Shown: piece by piece, positions 1 through 9,651 of the stretch
Position numbering within the stretch: the first letter of the stretch is position 1
Layout: each line of letters opens with the position of its first letter
NCBI GenBank assembly: GCA_032716605.1
Contig: CM064571.1
Coordinates: 18,847,747-18,911,746, forward strand
Length of the DNA stretch: 64,000 nt
DNA from: Paralithodes platypus
Lineage: Eukaryota > Arthropoda > Malacostraca > Decapoda > Lithodidae
Reading direction: 5' to 3'
Notes under the pieces: model-generated
Databases searched by the model: none
Told to the model about the DNA's origin: nothing
The model's input: only the letters and a program-made list of their open reading frames with translations
Position numbers and translations under genes: made by a program

Positions 1-202
1 CGTATATGGCATAAGCCCAACAGGTGAAAATTATGTACCTCGAATATAAAATAATTAAATTACCATCAAAATCGCACACATACGAGAAGACTTCACGGGC
101 TATTATGATGCTAGATTAAACAAGCACACCGTAAATACATAATACCGTCCGATGATAAAAAGATAAGAAGTCCCTCTTGTATAAAATATAACCATATGGG
201 GA

Positions 203-410
203 ACGAAAACACTTACGTCACGTCGTTATGGAGTCCAGGTGGAAAAAGATTATCCTCACCTGGCCCGTCCTCCTAGATACATCGGTGAGCTCCTGATTGG
301 CCGATGGGTGATGACGTGCCGCTCTCTCATTGGTCGAGCCACTCTCCGCCTCCCGCCTCCACCCCCCTCCCCGCCCAACAGGATACGAGATTTAGCGCGC
401 GCTTTTCGTT
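203..410. promoter_or_regulatory. Promoter-like CpG patch with CRE, CCAAT and GC boxes
   Basis: A GC- and CpG-rich block stands out from the AT-rich surroundings. It holds a full CRE-type site TTACGTCA (213-220), a second TGACGTG (312-318), two ATTGG inverted CCAAT boxes (about 296-300 and 329-333) and a CCCGCCC GC box (about 70 bases further on, 370-376). This is the composition of a TATA-less housekeeping promoter. No first exon is recognised on either side, so the direction is unknown; a gene running left out of the window is possible. Two overlapping reading frames of about 110 codons through it are proline/serine-rich and look non-coding. Confidence 0.4.
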
Positions 411-439
411 TAAATCACCCCACCCCACCATTCCCTCCC

Positions 440-570
440 CGACAGGATACTCTCTCTCTCTCTCTCTCTTTGTTCAGTCGCCCCCCTCCCCCACCCTACC
501 CTTCCCCCAGTTGCCTTATATGGGCATTCTTTCGTTGTTCCGTTCCTCCTCCTCCTCCTCCTCCTCCAAG
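440..570. repeat. CT-rich tract with (CT)n and (CTC)n microsatellites
   Basis: A pyrimidine-rich stretch with a (TC)n run near 450-470 and a (CTC)n run near 545-567. It directly follows the promoter-like patch and accounts for the proline/serine-rich open frames there. Confidence 0.8.
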
Positions 571-689
571 TACTCAGTCCCCCCTGTCCCTTTAATACTC
601 GCTTTTCTGGACCACCTTCTCCCTCATGTTTAGCATATTATCATATCATCACCACCCCACCAATTAACTTACAAATATAGGCTACCTAA

Positions 690-904
690 TTAAGACTTTC
701 TGTACCAGTGACGTCTGTTATATTTTGGTCTAGCTATAATTAGACGATATTTTGCAGTTTAGGAAATAATTGTGGTAGTTAAAAGGGTCGACTGAGATAG
801 TTCGAAGCCTTATAATTGCTAGAGATCCTTCCTAAACTGAGAACAATTGACTAGTAGTCGCCAGAATAAAATTAAAAAGACGTCGCCGGTACAGTACGGG
901 TTAA
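690..904. mobile_element. piggyBac-like MITE, family A
   Basis: Bounded by TTAA at 690-693 and 901-904, with ends related to TTAACCCCTTCTGTACCGG and its inverse CCGGTACAG..GGGTTAA. The interior carries the family's conserved blocks (TTTAGACGATTTT, GGATCTGTGGTAGT, AGTTCGAAGCC). The length of about 215 bp matches the clean copies at 43829 and 63760. Diverged. Confidence 0.65.
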
Positions 905-989
905 TGAAAGCAATCACATTAATTAATACATGTGGTACTCCATGGATTCGAACCTAGGATACTCACACCAAAATTCAGCGCACTAATCA
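905..989 (-). mobile_element. tRNA-derived SINE fragment
   Basis: The reverse strand reads a tRNA-like head with a B-box-like GGTTCGAATCC and the family sequence GAGTATCCTAGG. Related copies lie at 23408 (+) and 33290 (-). It is wedged between two family A MITEs. Confidence 0.55.
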
Positions 990-1210
990 TTAACCCCTTC
1001 TGTACTGTACCGGTGACGGCCCTTTCACATTATGGACCCTATTACACGATTATATTCAGTTTAAAAAGGTCCGCTAGCAATTAACAGGCTTTGAACTATC
1101 GCATTTAACCCTTCTTACTACCACAGATCCTTCTTAAACTGCACAAAATTCTTCTAAATATGGCTAGAATTAATTGAGATAGACGTCACCGGTACAGTCG
1201 CGCTAATAAG
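990..1210. mobile_element. piggyBac-like MITE, family A (decayed)
   Basis: Starts with TTAACCCCTTCTGTACTG (990) and ends with a CACCGGTACAG terminal repeat near 1190. The closing TTAA is degraded. The interior matches family A in reverse orientation. Confidence 0.6.
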
Positions 1211-1590
1211 TGATATCTCGGCACCAAGTAGGCCTATGTTTTGATCAATAATTGGTATCAACAATATCTAAGCCTCATTTCTTCATATGGAGTGAAATAT
1301 ACAAACATGTTCCTACACTTACCCACCCTTTTCAACATCTGACAGACATTAATACAGCACAGAGCAAGCCAAACGTAATACCAGCTGACTTATTAGCGCG
1401 ATCGTACAGGAGTTAAGCTATCAACACAAGGTTATGTAAGATTAGCCTATATATGGTTATATAAGATTATTAGGCCATGAATTAGCCAAATATTTAATTT
1501 CAGTAATGGTTAGATACTTTTATGCAGCTTAGGAAGGTTGTATGGGCGTCAGAAAGCTATAGTTGTGTTAGTTAATAACTTAATATTAAT

Positions 1591-2404
1591 TTAACCCCTG
1601 TACCGGCAACGTCTTTTTAACTTTTTGTCTAGCTATATTTAGACGATATTGTGCGGTTTAAGAAGGATCTGTGGTAGTAAAAAGGGTTAAGTGAGATAAT
1701 TCGAAGCCTTTTAATTGCTGGAGGCTCTTTGTAAACTGAATAAAATCGTTTAATCTAGCTATATTTAGACGATTTTTAAGAAGGATATGTGGTAGTGAAA
1801 AGGATCTACCTATATATTTAGACGATTTTATGCGGTTTAAGAAAGATCTGTGGTAGTGAAAAGGGTTAAGTGAGATAGTTCGAAGCCTTTTCATTGCTGG
1901 AGGCCCTTTGTAAACTGAATACAATCGTCTAATCTAGCTATGTTTAGACGATTTTATGAGGTTTAAAAGGGGTCTCTAGCAATGAGCAGGCTTCGAACTA
2001 TCCCACTTAACCCAAATTTACTACTACAGATCCTTCTTAAGCTGCATAAAATCGTCTAACTATAATTGTATGCTGGCTACTATTAGACGATTTTATTCAG
2101 TTTACAAAGGACCTCCAGCAATTAACAGGCTTCGAACTATCTCACTGAACCCTTTTTACTACTACCACAGATCCTTCTTAAACTGCACAAAATCGTCTAA
2201 ATATAGCTAGATTAGACGATTTTATTCAGCTTAAAAAGGGCCTCCAGCAATGAACAGACTTCGAACTATCTCACTTAGCCCTTCTTACTACTACAGATCC
2301 TTCTTAGGCTGCATAAAATCGTCTAAATGTAGCTAGATTTGACTATTTTATTCACTTTACAAAGGCCCTCCAGCAATTAACAGACTTCGAACTATCTCAC
2401 TTAA
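1591..2404. repeat. Amplified, inverted cluster of family A MITE interiors
   Basis: A TTAACCCC end at 1591 is followed by three to four partial units of the family A interior in one orientation up to about 1960. Then come about four units in the opposite orientation up to a TTAACCC at 2401. Each unit carries the TTAGACGATTTTAT block and the TTCGAACTATC/GATAGTTCGAA block. The whole is an imperfect palindromic array of about 0.8 kb. Reading frames inside it are not coding. Confidence 0.7.
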
Positions 2405-2503
2405 CCCGTTTGACCACAGGAACACATAAAATCGTACATATAATACAGTAAACACAAGCAAGGGTAGAAAAGCTGTCACTGCCTATCTTAAATGTGTGAT
2501 AAG

Positions 2504-2721
2504 TAAAGCTAGTATCACACGAGAGATTTTATAGTCAACATTCGATGGTCAACATTTTTCTGGCAACATTTCTGGATTATTTTACACTGGTATCGGAAAC
2601 TAGACTGATGATGCATGAATTTAGGTAGCATAAATATTGCAAATGTTGACCTCATAAGCTGCCAGACCAGTGTTGAGGATAAATGTTGAGGGAAAAAGCG
2701 CTCGTGTGATACCGGCTTTAG
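2504..2721. mobile_element. MITE, family B (terminal repeat TAAAGC..GTATCACACGAG)
   Basis: Terminal inverted repeats: GTATCACACGAG near 2512 and CTCGTGTGATAC near 2701, closed by TAAAGC/GCTTTA. A second copy at 60402-60621 is about 85% similar by eye along its whole length. The ends resemble PIF/Harbinger-type MITEs; this assignment is inference. Confidence 0.65.
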
Positions 2722-2724
2722 TGT

Positions 2725-3467
2725 GGTGACTTAGTGAAATGGCTGCTGTTAATTAACGAGAGCACTACCTCTTCCCATATTCTCCAGCTTTGTCTTGCCT
2801 TGCAAGAAAGGATGGAGATGTGGAGAGAGAGGTTCAATTTCTCAGAGACGAAAACCTTGCCTTGAAGTTAACTCTGCAAGAGTTGTGTTATCGGGCGTAT
2901 CACCTACCTCTGACCGGGTATATCCTAGTGTTTACTAGCCTATACCCCTTTGAAAGGAAATTAGCCTAACCCATTGGTTCCCAAACCCATGGTCGCGACA
3001 CAAACAAGGGTCACAAGGATTATTCTGAGGGTCGTGGGAGGGTCTGGAGAAATAAAGTTAAATTTAATGAAAAACAATTCCATCGTGAAACTTGTGAATG
3101 TATAAAATTATGATTACGCACATTATCAAATGACGTTAGACTCAAGACTCAAGTCTTAACAATAAATACTTCTGCATTTGAAATCCTAACAATAAAATGT
3201 CCCATCACATGAAGAGTTTCGTTCATTAGTTACTCGGTGCGGCTACCTTAAATTATGCCCAATACTCAAACGCAGTACGGTACGGGGTGTTGTGTGCCTG
3301 GCTTTAAGTCTGAACTGTCTGATGCCTAGTGACCCTCACTCACTAACAGTTACTCTCCACTGGAGAATTAGCCAGTCCTATTATTCAGTGATATCCCAGA
3401 AGTGTGTTAATGAATGGTTAGTAATGTCTGCATCCTACTTGTTTATGTATCATTGTATGTATATACA

Positions 3468-3502
<35 letters not shown>

Positions 3503-3895
3503 TATAATATATATATATCTATATATATATTAGGGTGGCCAAAAAACATAGGGCTAAAAATGTTTTCTAATAATATGGTGCTCCACAAGGCTGGTTTGGT
3601 TACATATGACTACAAGACCCTACATGCAAAACATTGGAGAGATAGGAGCATGTTTAGAGGTCCCAACAACTTACGCATTACAATTCAAAGATTTGTTTCT
3701 GCCTTAATATTATGTTATATTTATTACAATTAACACACAATTCTTCATTGTTTACAGTTATTGGTATATATAATGGCAACAACCAAGAATAAATTAAGTA
3801 CAAAATATCTATATTATATTTCAAAATTGAAAAATGTACATATACTGTAGTTGGTACCTCTAAATACAGTCAAATATTTATGATTTTCTGCATGC
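2725..3895. other. Unique AT-rich sequence with a (TA)n tract
   Basis: No gene recognised. A (TA)n microsatellite lies at about 3469-3530. A short open stretch at 2809-2898 (+) reads a charged, leucine-rich helix-like peptide but has no start, stop or splice context that I can defend. Confidence 0.6.
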
Positions 3896-4036
3896 AAACT
3901 CCCGTTGTGATATGGAACAGGATCAGCCTTGTGGTAGAAATATTAGCTCGATTACTCTAGTCCTTTTTGAGTTATGACAGGTTAGGGGTTACGATTTCTG
4001 CCCGACCTAGAATGAACGGACTTTAATCAAGCTAAT

Positions 4037-4240
4037 ATAGTCTATTCGCTGTAAGTAGGAGAGAAATCATGACCTCTATCCACTGTAACTCAAAAAGGGC
4101 TAGAGCAAATTGGCTGTAAATTTCCATATCTATTCCTTGACTGACTCTTCCTAAATGGTAGAAATATTAGCTCGATTACCCTACTCGTTTATGAGAGGTT
4201 AGGGGTTACGATTTCTGCCCAACCTAGAATGAACAGACTT
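4037..4240. mobile_element. MITE, family C (palindromic, TATAGTCTATTCGC ends)
   Basis: Opens with ATAGTCTATTCGCTGTAAG and closes with the diverged partner GACCTAGAATGAACAGACT, with the internal block TGGTAGAAATATTAGCTCGAT. A partial copy abuts it on the left (3935-4036). Other copies lie at 21303, 33846, 34693, 43150, 46185, 49490 and 50772. The TA-rich ends suggest a Tc1/mariner-type MITE (inference). Confidence 0.6.
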
Positions 4241-4452
4241 TAACCCCTTCTGTACCGGTGATGTACTTTTCATCATATTCTGGCAACTATTAGACGATTA
4301 TATGCGGCTTAGGCAAGACCTCTAGCAATAATAAGGCTTCAAAATATCTAAACCAACCCTTTTCACAACCACAGATCCATCCTAAGCTGCATAATATCGT
4401 CTCAATACAGCTAGAATAATATATAACACGTCGCTGGCACTCGAAGGGTTAA
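4240..4452. mobile_element. piggyBac-like MITE, family A, inserted at a family C end
   Basis: TTAA (4240-4243) + CCCCTTCTGTACCGG ... GGG + TTAA (4449-4452). The flanks (GACT|TTAA and TTAA|TCAGGCTA) match the uninterrupted family C sequence GACTTTAATCAAGCTA just upstream at 4018-4033. That gives a filled/empty site pair with a TTAA duplication. Confidence 0.8.
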
Positions 4453-4582
4453 TCAGGCTACTACCTAAGGATTGGTTAGTGTCCCCTGTATGGCAGTTAT
4501 ATGGAGCACACAGCCATTGATGGTTCACAAACATTAATATATCACAGTCTACTTACCGGACATCAGCCAAGAGACCAAGCAC

Positions 4583-5780
4583 ATTTATATACAGGTCTCA
4601 CTCGTTATACAATCTCACAGTATTCAATATTTATATACAGGTCTCACTCGTTATACAATCTCACAGTATTCAATATTTATATACAGGTCTCACTCGTTAT
4701 ACAATCTCACAGTATTCAATATTTATATACAGGTCTCACTCGTTATACAATCTCACAGTATTCAATATTTATATACAGGTCTCACTCGTTATACAATCTC
4801 ACAGTATTCAATATTTATATACAGGTCTCACTCGTTATACAATCTCACAGTATTCAATATTTATATACAGGTCTCACTCGTTATACAATCTCACAGTATT
4901 CAATATTTATACAGGTCTCACTCGTTATACAATCTCACAGTATTCAATATTTATATACAGGTCTCACTCGTTATACAATCTCACAGTATTCAATATTTAT
5001 ATACAGGTCTCACTCGTTATACAATCTCACAGTATTCAATATTTATATACAGGTCTCACTCGTTATACAATCTCACAGTATTCAATATTTATATACAGGT
5101 CTCACTCGTTATACAATCTCACAGTATTCAATATTTATATACAGGTCTCACTCGTTATACAATCTCACAGTATTCAATATTTATATACAGGTCTCACTCG
5201 TTATACAATCTCACAGTATTCAATATTTATATACAGGTCTCACTCGTTATACAATCTCACAGTATTCAATATTTATATACAGGTCTCACTCGTTATACAA
5301 TCTCACAGTATTCAATATTTATATACAGGTCTCACTCGTTATACAATCTCACAGTATTCAATATTTATATACAGGTCTCACTCGTTATACAATCTCACAG
5401 TATTCAATATTTATATACAGGTCTCACTCGTTATACAATCTCACAGTATTCAATATTTATATACAGGTCTCACTCGTTATACAATCTCACAGTATTCAAT
5501 ATTTATATACAGGTCTCACTCGTTATACAATCTCACAGTATTCAATATTTATATACAGGTCTCACTCGTTATACAATCTCACAGTATTCAATATTTATAT
5601 ACAGGTCTCACTCGTTATACAATCTCACAGTATTCAATATTTATATACAGGTCTCACTCGTTATACAATCTCACAGTATTCAATATTTATATACAGGTCT
5701 CACTCGTTATACAATCTCACAGTATTCAATATTTATATACAGGTCTCACTCGTTATACAATCTCACAGTATTCAATATTT
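4583..5780. repeat. 46-bp tandem satellite, about 26 copies
   Basis: Near-identical units beginning ATTTATATACAGGTCTCACT repeat every 46 bp. One unit near 4904 is 2 bp shorter. Because 46 is not a multiple of three and the unit has no stop in any forward frame, a 448-codon open frame runs through it; the 46-residue peptide period is an arithmetic consequence, not evidence for a protein. The unit start resembles the pogo-like terminal repeat at 7504 and 13835. Confidence 0.95.
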
Positions 5781-5825
5781 TGCAGAATTGATCATTATAT
5801 TTAATCCCATTTTTTGGCTAAATCA

Positions 5826-5930
5826 AAATGTAAAACTTGCAAACTAAACAAACCAACACTGGCACAAAAACAATATAAAGGGAAAATAACTTATCAAAAT
5901 CGCTATAGCTTGCCCAACGTCTAGCACAAT
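5826..5930 (-). mobile_element. Short element T (constant 3' end), minus copy
   Basis: The plus strand reads AATGTAAAACTTGCAAACTA followed by AACAAACCAA, i.e. the 3' end of element T in reverse, then the CGCTATAG block. Truncated at its 5' end. One of about 15 copies in the window. Confidence 0.7.
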
Positions 5931-5992
5931 TTTGGTAGAAAAGAAGCTTGATCTTGTGTACGAAACATCAAATATAGAGGGACTGTAGCCTA

Positions 5993-6016
5993 CATCGAGG
6001 GAGACCTGTACTGTAT
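5993..6016. repeat. Orphan pogo-like terminal repeat
   Basis: ATCGAGGGAGACCTGTA is the right-hand terminal repeat seen at 7709-7725 and 14014-14030. Together with the left-type end at the start of the 46-bp satellite it may mark one MITE in which the satellite expanded. Confidence 0.5.
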
Positions 6017-6134
6017 AGACTAAAAATGGTCAGTGAAAAAGAAAGGTACGTACATGGCCACTATTAACTACAAACCCATTTCAATCAGTAACGAATGAGA
6101 TAATATATGTATGTACTGTATGTATGTATGTATC

Positions 6135-6345
6135 TACTCAGGGGTGGCCGACTCGAGACAGAGCCTGAACAGAAACACATTTCAAATTCCAATTCTTAAG
6201 GTCCGGGACCACTTTTGCGTTCCCTCGCCCCTTTCTCCGTCTCATCAAGTAGGTGAATTTTACAAGGAGAGGAGGAATCCTAGCCTCCCGCTCCTAAAGT
6301 AGGAAAAGTAGTACATGAAAAGAGACAGACAGAATAAGATAATAC
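6135..6345. repeat. Dispersed repeat R
   Basis: GGGGTGGCCGACTCGAGACA and the following CCGGGACCACTTTTGCGTT block match a second copy at 34210-34615, which carries a 51-bp tandem expansion. A weaker reverse copy lies near 16900-17000. Class unknown. Confidence 0.6.
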
Positions 6346-6380
6346 CATACATTATTTTCATCCAGGTGCTTTAGAACTTG

Positions 6381-6524
6381 TTGGTGGTGTAATGGTTTAG
6401 ATGCTTATGTTCTGGGTGTGGTGTCCCGTCTTCAAATCCCGGAAGGACCATATGCTTTCATTAGTTTATTCAAGTGCATTGGGTTTGTAATGGATGATTA
6501 ATGTTAAGAACGGGGTGTTACTTA
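6381..6524 (+). mobile_element. tRNA-derived SINE
   Basis: A-box-like GTGGTGTAATGGTTTAGATG and B-box-like CTTCAAATCCCGG are spaced as in a tRNA gene. They are followed by a tail ending GTTAAGAACGGGGTGTTACTT. The close copy at 14741 and the reverse copy at 16195 share both head and tail. Confidence 0.7.
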
Positions 6525-6608
6525 TTTAATGGTTCAAATATTAAAATGGGTGTATCCTTATTAATGGTCACTACTGTACATTATACCTAAGCTTATCAAC
6601 ATAAAAAC

Positions 6609-7325
6609 TATACCCTGTTTCTTTTCAACTGACGGTAAATTGCAAAGTTCCCATCAAGATTTCTCGGTTATTTTGAAGATTTTGTAGTGAAATATGGTGG
6701 TAATTAGATAAACTTGGTCTTAACCCTTCCTCCCCGGGTGTCATTTTAATATGACACCACGAAACAAGGGCAGGTGCCCGGGTGTCCTTTCAGGAGATAG
6801 TAAAGCTTTCAAGCCTATTCAGCTTGGTCTGAATGCCGTGCGTCCGACACATGTAAACAAAGCCGATCGTTGAGTCACCGCACCTCCGAAAACAAGAAGG
6901 AGAAGACTCGTTTGTTATTGTATGTCTGTATGTCGTTGTTTCAGTAGTGAAAAGATCGTCGTATTGCTAACATCGCCTGAAAATGCTCTCCACTAAAATC
7001 GTCATCACAACTGAACCAGTTGACTTGGAGAGCTCTACTCAATGCCAGTCTACAGATTGGAAACCGCACTACATTTATAGATGTGTGGGAAATTTCTAGC
7101 AGTTAAAATTAACCAAAATACGGTAGCCTAGGCCTAGACGTTTTTCGGCCAGATCGCCCGGGTAGCCCACCCTGTCCTTTGGAGATACAGCCCGGGCCAG
7201 GAGGGTTAATAAGATGCAGAAACATAGTAGGCCTACTGTAGTTTCATATTTTTCCATCAAGTATCGAGGAATTAGCTACTAAGAGATTCAATTTACCGTC
7301 AGATGAAAAGAAACAGAGTACAGTA
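6609..7325. mobile_element. MITE, family D, split by a TTAA element
   Basis: Ends TTTCTTTTCAACTGACGGTA (about 6617) and TACCGTCAGATGAAAAGAAA (about 7296) are inverted repeats. The intact copy at 58360-58576 has the same interior without the 490-bp insert at 6720-7209. Confidence 0.8.
6720..7209. mobile_element. TTAA-flanked non-autonomous element (piggyBac-like), nested
   Basis: TTAACCCTTCC at the left and GGAGGGTTAA at the right form a terminal inverted repeat with TTAA at both ends (6720-6723, 7206-7209). The host junctions GGTCTTAA..TTAATAAGATG collapse to the empty sequence GGTCTTAATATGATG seen at 58464. A related element lies at 27595-28081. No transposase reading frame. Confidence 0.8.
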
Positions 7326-7503
7326 TTAACAATGTTAAACTTACAGTACCGGTAATTACAAAATCTGAATGGGTGGCATTAACAATTATAAAAAAGTTAT
7401 TAAGTTTTTAAAAGTACAGTTGCCCACATGACTTTGTATCCACTAGGTGATTTTATACAAACACATGAATGTATGACTCCTTGCATCCTCAACATGCTCC
7501 GTT

Positions 7504-7725
7504 TACAGGTCTCCCTCGATTTACGATTGTGTTACGTTCCTGAAAGCCCGATCTTTATATTGTGTCGTCCCTGTTTTGGTGTGTTTATTTTGCAAATTTT
7601 ACATTATAATTACAGTAAAACACCGCCCATCTGGACCCCTCCAATCCGGAATCCCAAGACTTCCGGACAGGCATTCGGGTTCGGACACATGTCTCAGACA
7701 TCCGGACAAGTGAGGGAGACCTGTA
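7504..7725. mobile_element. pogo-like MITE with an element T insertion
   Basis: TACAGGTCTCCCTCGATTTA at the left and GTGAGGGAGACCTGTA at the right, each bounded by TA. The full copy at 13835-14030 is uninterrupted. Inside are an element T copy (7549-7612, +) and a GC-richer block with repeated TCCGGA. The ends resemble Tigger/pogo terminal repeats (inference). Confidence 0.65.
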
Positions 7726-7766
7726 CATATACATAGAGAGAGAGACAGATGGCTCGAGTGGTATTG

Positions 7767-8150
7767 TCTGTTTATTTTCAGCCGAGGGTAAATTGTCATG
7801 TCCTTATCACGGAATTTCCTCGCTTTTTACAGAGATTTTGAAGCGAAATATGTTGGTGATTGTGAAAACTTGGTATTTATATAAAGCAGAGACACAGTAC
7901 AGTAGTTTCACATATTTCCATTAGGTATCGAGAAATTTGTTGCTAACGTATTCAATTTGCCTTCATATACTGTATTTCCATTAGGTATCGAGAAATTGTG
8001 AGCTAACGTATTAAATTTGCCGTCACATATTTCCATTAGGTATCCAGAAATTAGTTGCTAACGTATTCAATTTGCCTTCATATATTTTCACTAGGTATCG
8101 AGAAATTAGTTGCTAAAGTATTCAAATTGCCGTCAGCTGAGATAAAACCG
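7767..8150. mobile_element. MITE, family D, with internal tandem units
   Basis: Starts TTTTCAGCCGAGGGTAAATT and ends AATTGCCGTCAGCTGAGATA. Between about 7914 and 8125 a unit containing TCCATTAGGTATCGAGAAAT is repeated four times, so this copy is longer than the 217-bp copy at 58360. Confidence 0.65.
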
Positions 8151-8195
8151 AGCATAGATATTGTGTAAAGTGGCGGATCCATTTGGCAAGTGGAT

Positions 8196-8431
8196 GAATT
8201 GACCACTTGCGAGATTCAGGCTATAAGGAAGTTGGAGTTTGGGCATCGAATTTTAACAGCATAGCCATCTAAAATACGGTTGTAGTACATTAATGAATAC
8301 CGGTACATAAAACCCAATTCACCATACTTCATATCCATCAGAAACCTACTTAATTATCGCATTTCTGTTTAATATCGATGTTAAAGGCTCCAACTTCCTT
8401 ATAGCCTGAAACTTGCATGTGGTCAATTAGG
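8196..8431. mobile_element. MITE, family E (TTGACCACTTGCGAG ends)
   Basis: AATTGACCACTTGCGAGATT ... GGCTATAAGGAAGTTGGAG at the left is mirrored by CTCCAACTTCCTTATAGCC ... GTGGTCAATT at the right. A second copy is at 43390-43645. Confidence 0.7.
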
Positions 8432-8559
8432 TGGAAGGGAAACACGGGAAAGCGCTTGAATTCTTTGTTTCTTACATTTCGGGCTAAGATGGGTTTTCTG
8501 CCTCTCCCGAAACGTAAGAGAAATAGAGAAGTCAAGCTCCTTCCTGCGTTTGATTTAAT

Positions 8560-8668
8560 TAAGCGTTATTTCCACATACTGTAGCGATTTTGAGGAGTTC
8601 TTTTGTTTTTATCTTGTGTTATCCCAGTTTTGGTTTGTATATTTTGCAAGTTTTACATTACAATTTCC
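8560..8668 (+). mobile_element. Short element T
   Basis: Reads the family order: GCGTTATTTCCACATA, TAGCGATTTTGA, GTTTTGGTTTGTATATTTTG, CAAGTTTTACATTA. Ends at the constant 3' point. Confidence 0.7.
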
Positions 8669-8884
8669 CTTCCACCTAATTCATCCATAGCGTGTATTTT
8701 CTCTCTTTTGTATACCGGCACTGCATCTTTGGAAGGAGGTTTCAAAGCCCAATGGAAATTACGTAGTACAGTAAAATGGTACCTTCGAGAGCATAAATGG
8801 CGACACACCCCTATGAATCAGTATTGAATGTAAATGAGACAATACAATGCGCGTGTTATGGGCCAGATGCTTCAGAACTTGGCC

Positions 8885-9210
8885 TTAACCGTTACTGTAC
8901 CAGCGACGGACATTGGCCGTCAGTAAAAAAGTCACTCACCAGTACCAGCGACAGACGACGTACGTCCGTAATATGCGGTCCTTGTAAATGCCAGTATCGA
9001 GCGGTACCTGGTACCATGATTTGTACGCACTGCTCTGAGGCATTGGCAAACTTATCAGCTTGGTTCCAAGCTTCCATAGGCTAGCTGGCTCAGTGCTCCT
9101 CCAACTTTTAAGGTGGGGTGTTCTTTCTTGCCTCTCAAGCCATTTTGGCCACACTGCCTGGTACTGGAGGGTACATTTATGGTAATACCCTCTGGTACAG
9201 TATGGGTTAA
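8885..9210 (+). mobile_element. piggyBac-like relic with terminal repeats of family A
   Basis: TTAACCGTTACTGTACCAGC at the left and CTGGTACAGTATGGGTTAA at the right, both with TTAA, match the family A MITE termini but enclose different DNA. This looks like an internally deleted relative of the element that mobilises family A. It contains the transposase tail described in the next entry. Confidence 0.6.
8941..9084 (+). pseudogene. C-terminal cysteine-rich remnant of a piggyBac-like transposase
   Basis: An open frame ending at 9082-9084 reads ..VICGPCKCQYRAVPG.. then MICTHCSEAL. That is a C-x2-C-x-C cluster, a T-M-I-C-x2-C pair and an aromatic helix (AWFQAS). piggyBac transposases end in a cysteine-rich zinc-binding domain with paired C-x2-C motifs and a C-x2-C-x2-(A/P)-L step followed by an aromatic residue, and the order here agrees. 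Only the last 45 or so codons survive and the catalytic DDD core is absent, so it cannot be active. The position inside matching TTAA terminal repeats supports the reading. Alternative: chance cysteines in a non-coding MITE. Confidence 0.4.
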
Positions 9211-9229
9211 AAGTTCAAAGATTTGAATT

Positions 9230-9379
9230 GATGAAACACCATATACTGTACAGTATACTCACTATTGATGAAACATCATATACTGTACAGTATACTCACT
9301 ATTGATGAAACATCATATACTGTACAGTATACTCACGATTGATGAAACATCATTTATACTGTACAGTATACTCACTATT
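9230..9379. repeat. 37-bp tandem repeat, 4 copies
   Basis: Units of GATGAAACATCATATACTG followed by TACAGTATACTCACTATT. Each contains the palindrome TATACTGTACAGTATA. Confidence 0.9.
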
Positions 9380-9582
9380 GTACCATACCTAAGAAGTGGT
9401 GCACTGGGAGACTTCAAGTATCAAAGAATAATCATACAAATGGTTCATATCATAAAATAAATTATAATGCATTCACAAGTTAGTCATAACCGAATGAAGA
9501 ATAAGTAAGAAATATGTCAATGACTAGTGACTGCGACACAATATAAAATGGAAATGCACAAAAACCATCATCTCTAAAATAT

Positions 9583-9651
9583 TTAACCCCTTCTGTACCG
9601 GCGACGTCTTTTTTATATTATTGTAGCTACATATAGACGATTTTATTCTAT
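9583..9651. mobile_element. Family A MITE left end, cut by a LINE insertion
   Basis: TTAACCCCTTCTGTACCGGC followed by the TATAGACGATTTTATTC block stops where the 3' end of the RTE-like LINE begins. Confidence 0.65.

Noticed and set aside
239..633. Two overlapping proline/serine-rich frames of 110-118 codons
   Set aside because: They follow CT- and CCT-rich simple sequence next to a promoter-like patch and resemble no protein.
2809..2898. A short charged, leucine-rich open stretch next to a family B MITE
   Set aside because: It could be a transposase N-terminal remnant, but at 30 codons without start or splice support this cannot be defended.
4583..5780. A possible CRISPR array
   Set aside because: The repeat units are contiguous with no unique spacers, and the genome is eukaryotic.
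4501..5847. A 448-codon open reading frame with a 46-residue peptide repeat
   Set aside because: It exists because a stop-free 46-bp satellite unit reads through in all three forward frames; there is no start context, domain or splice evidence.
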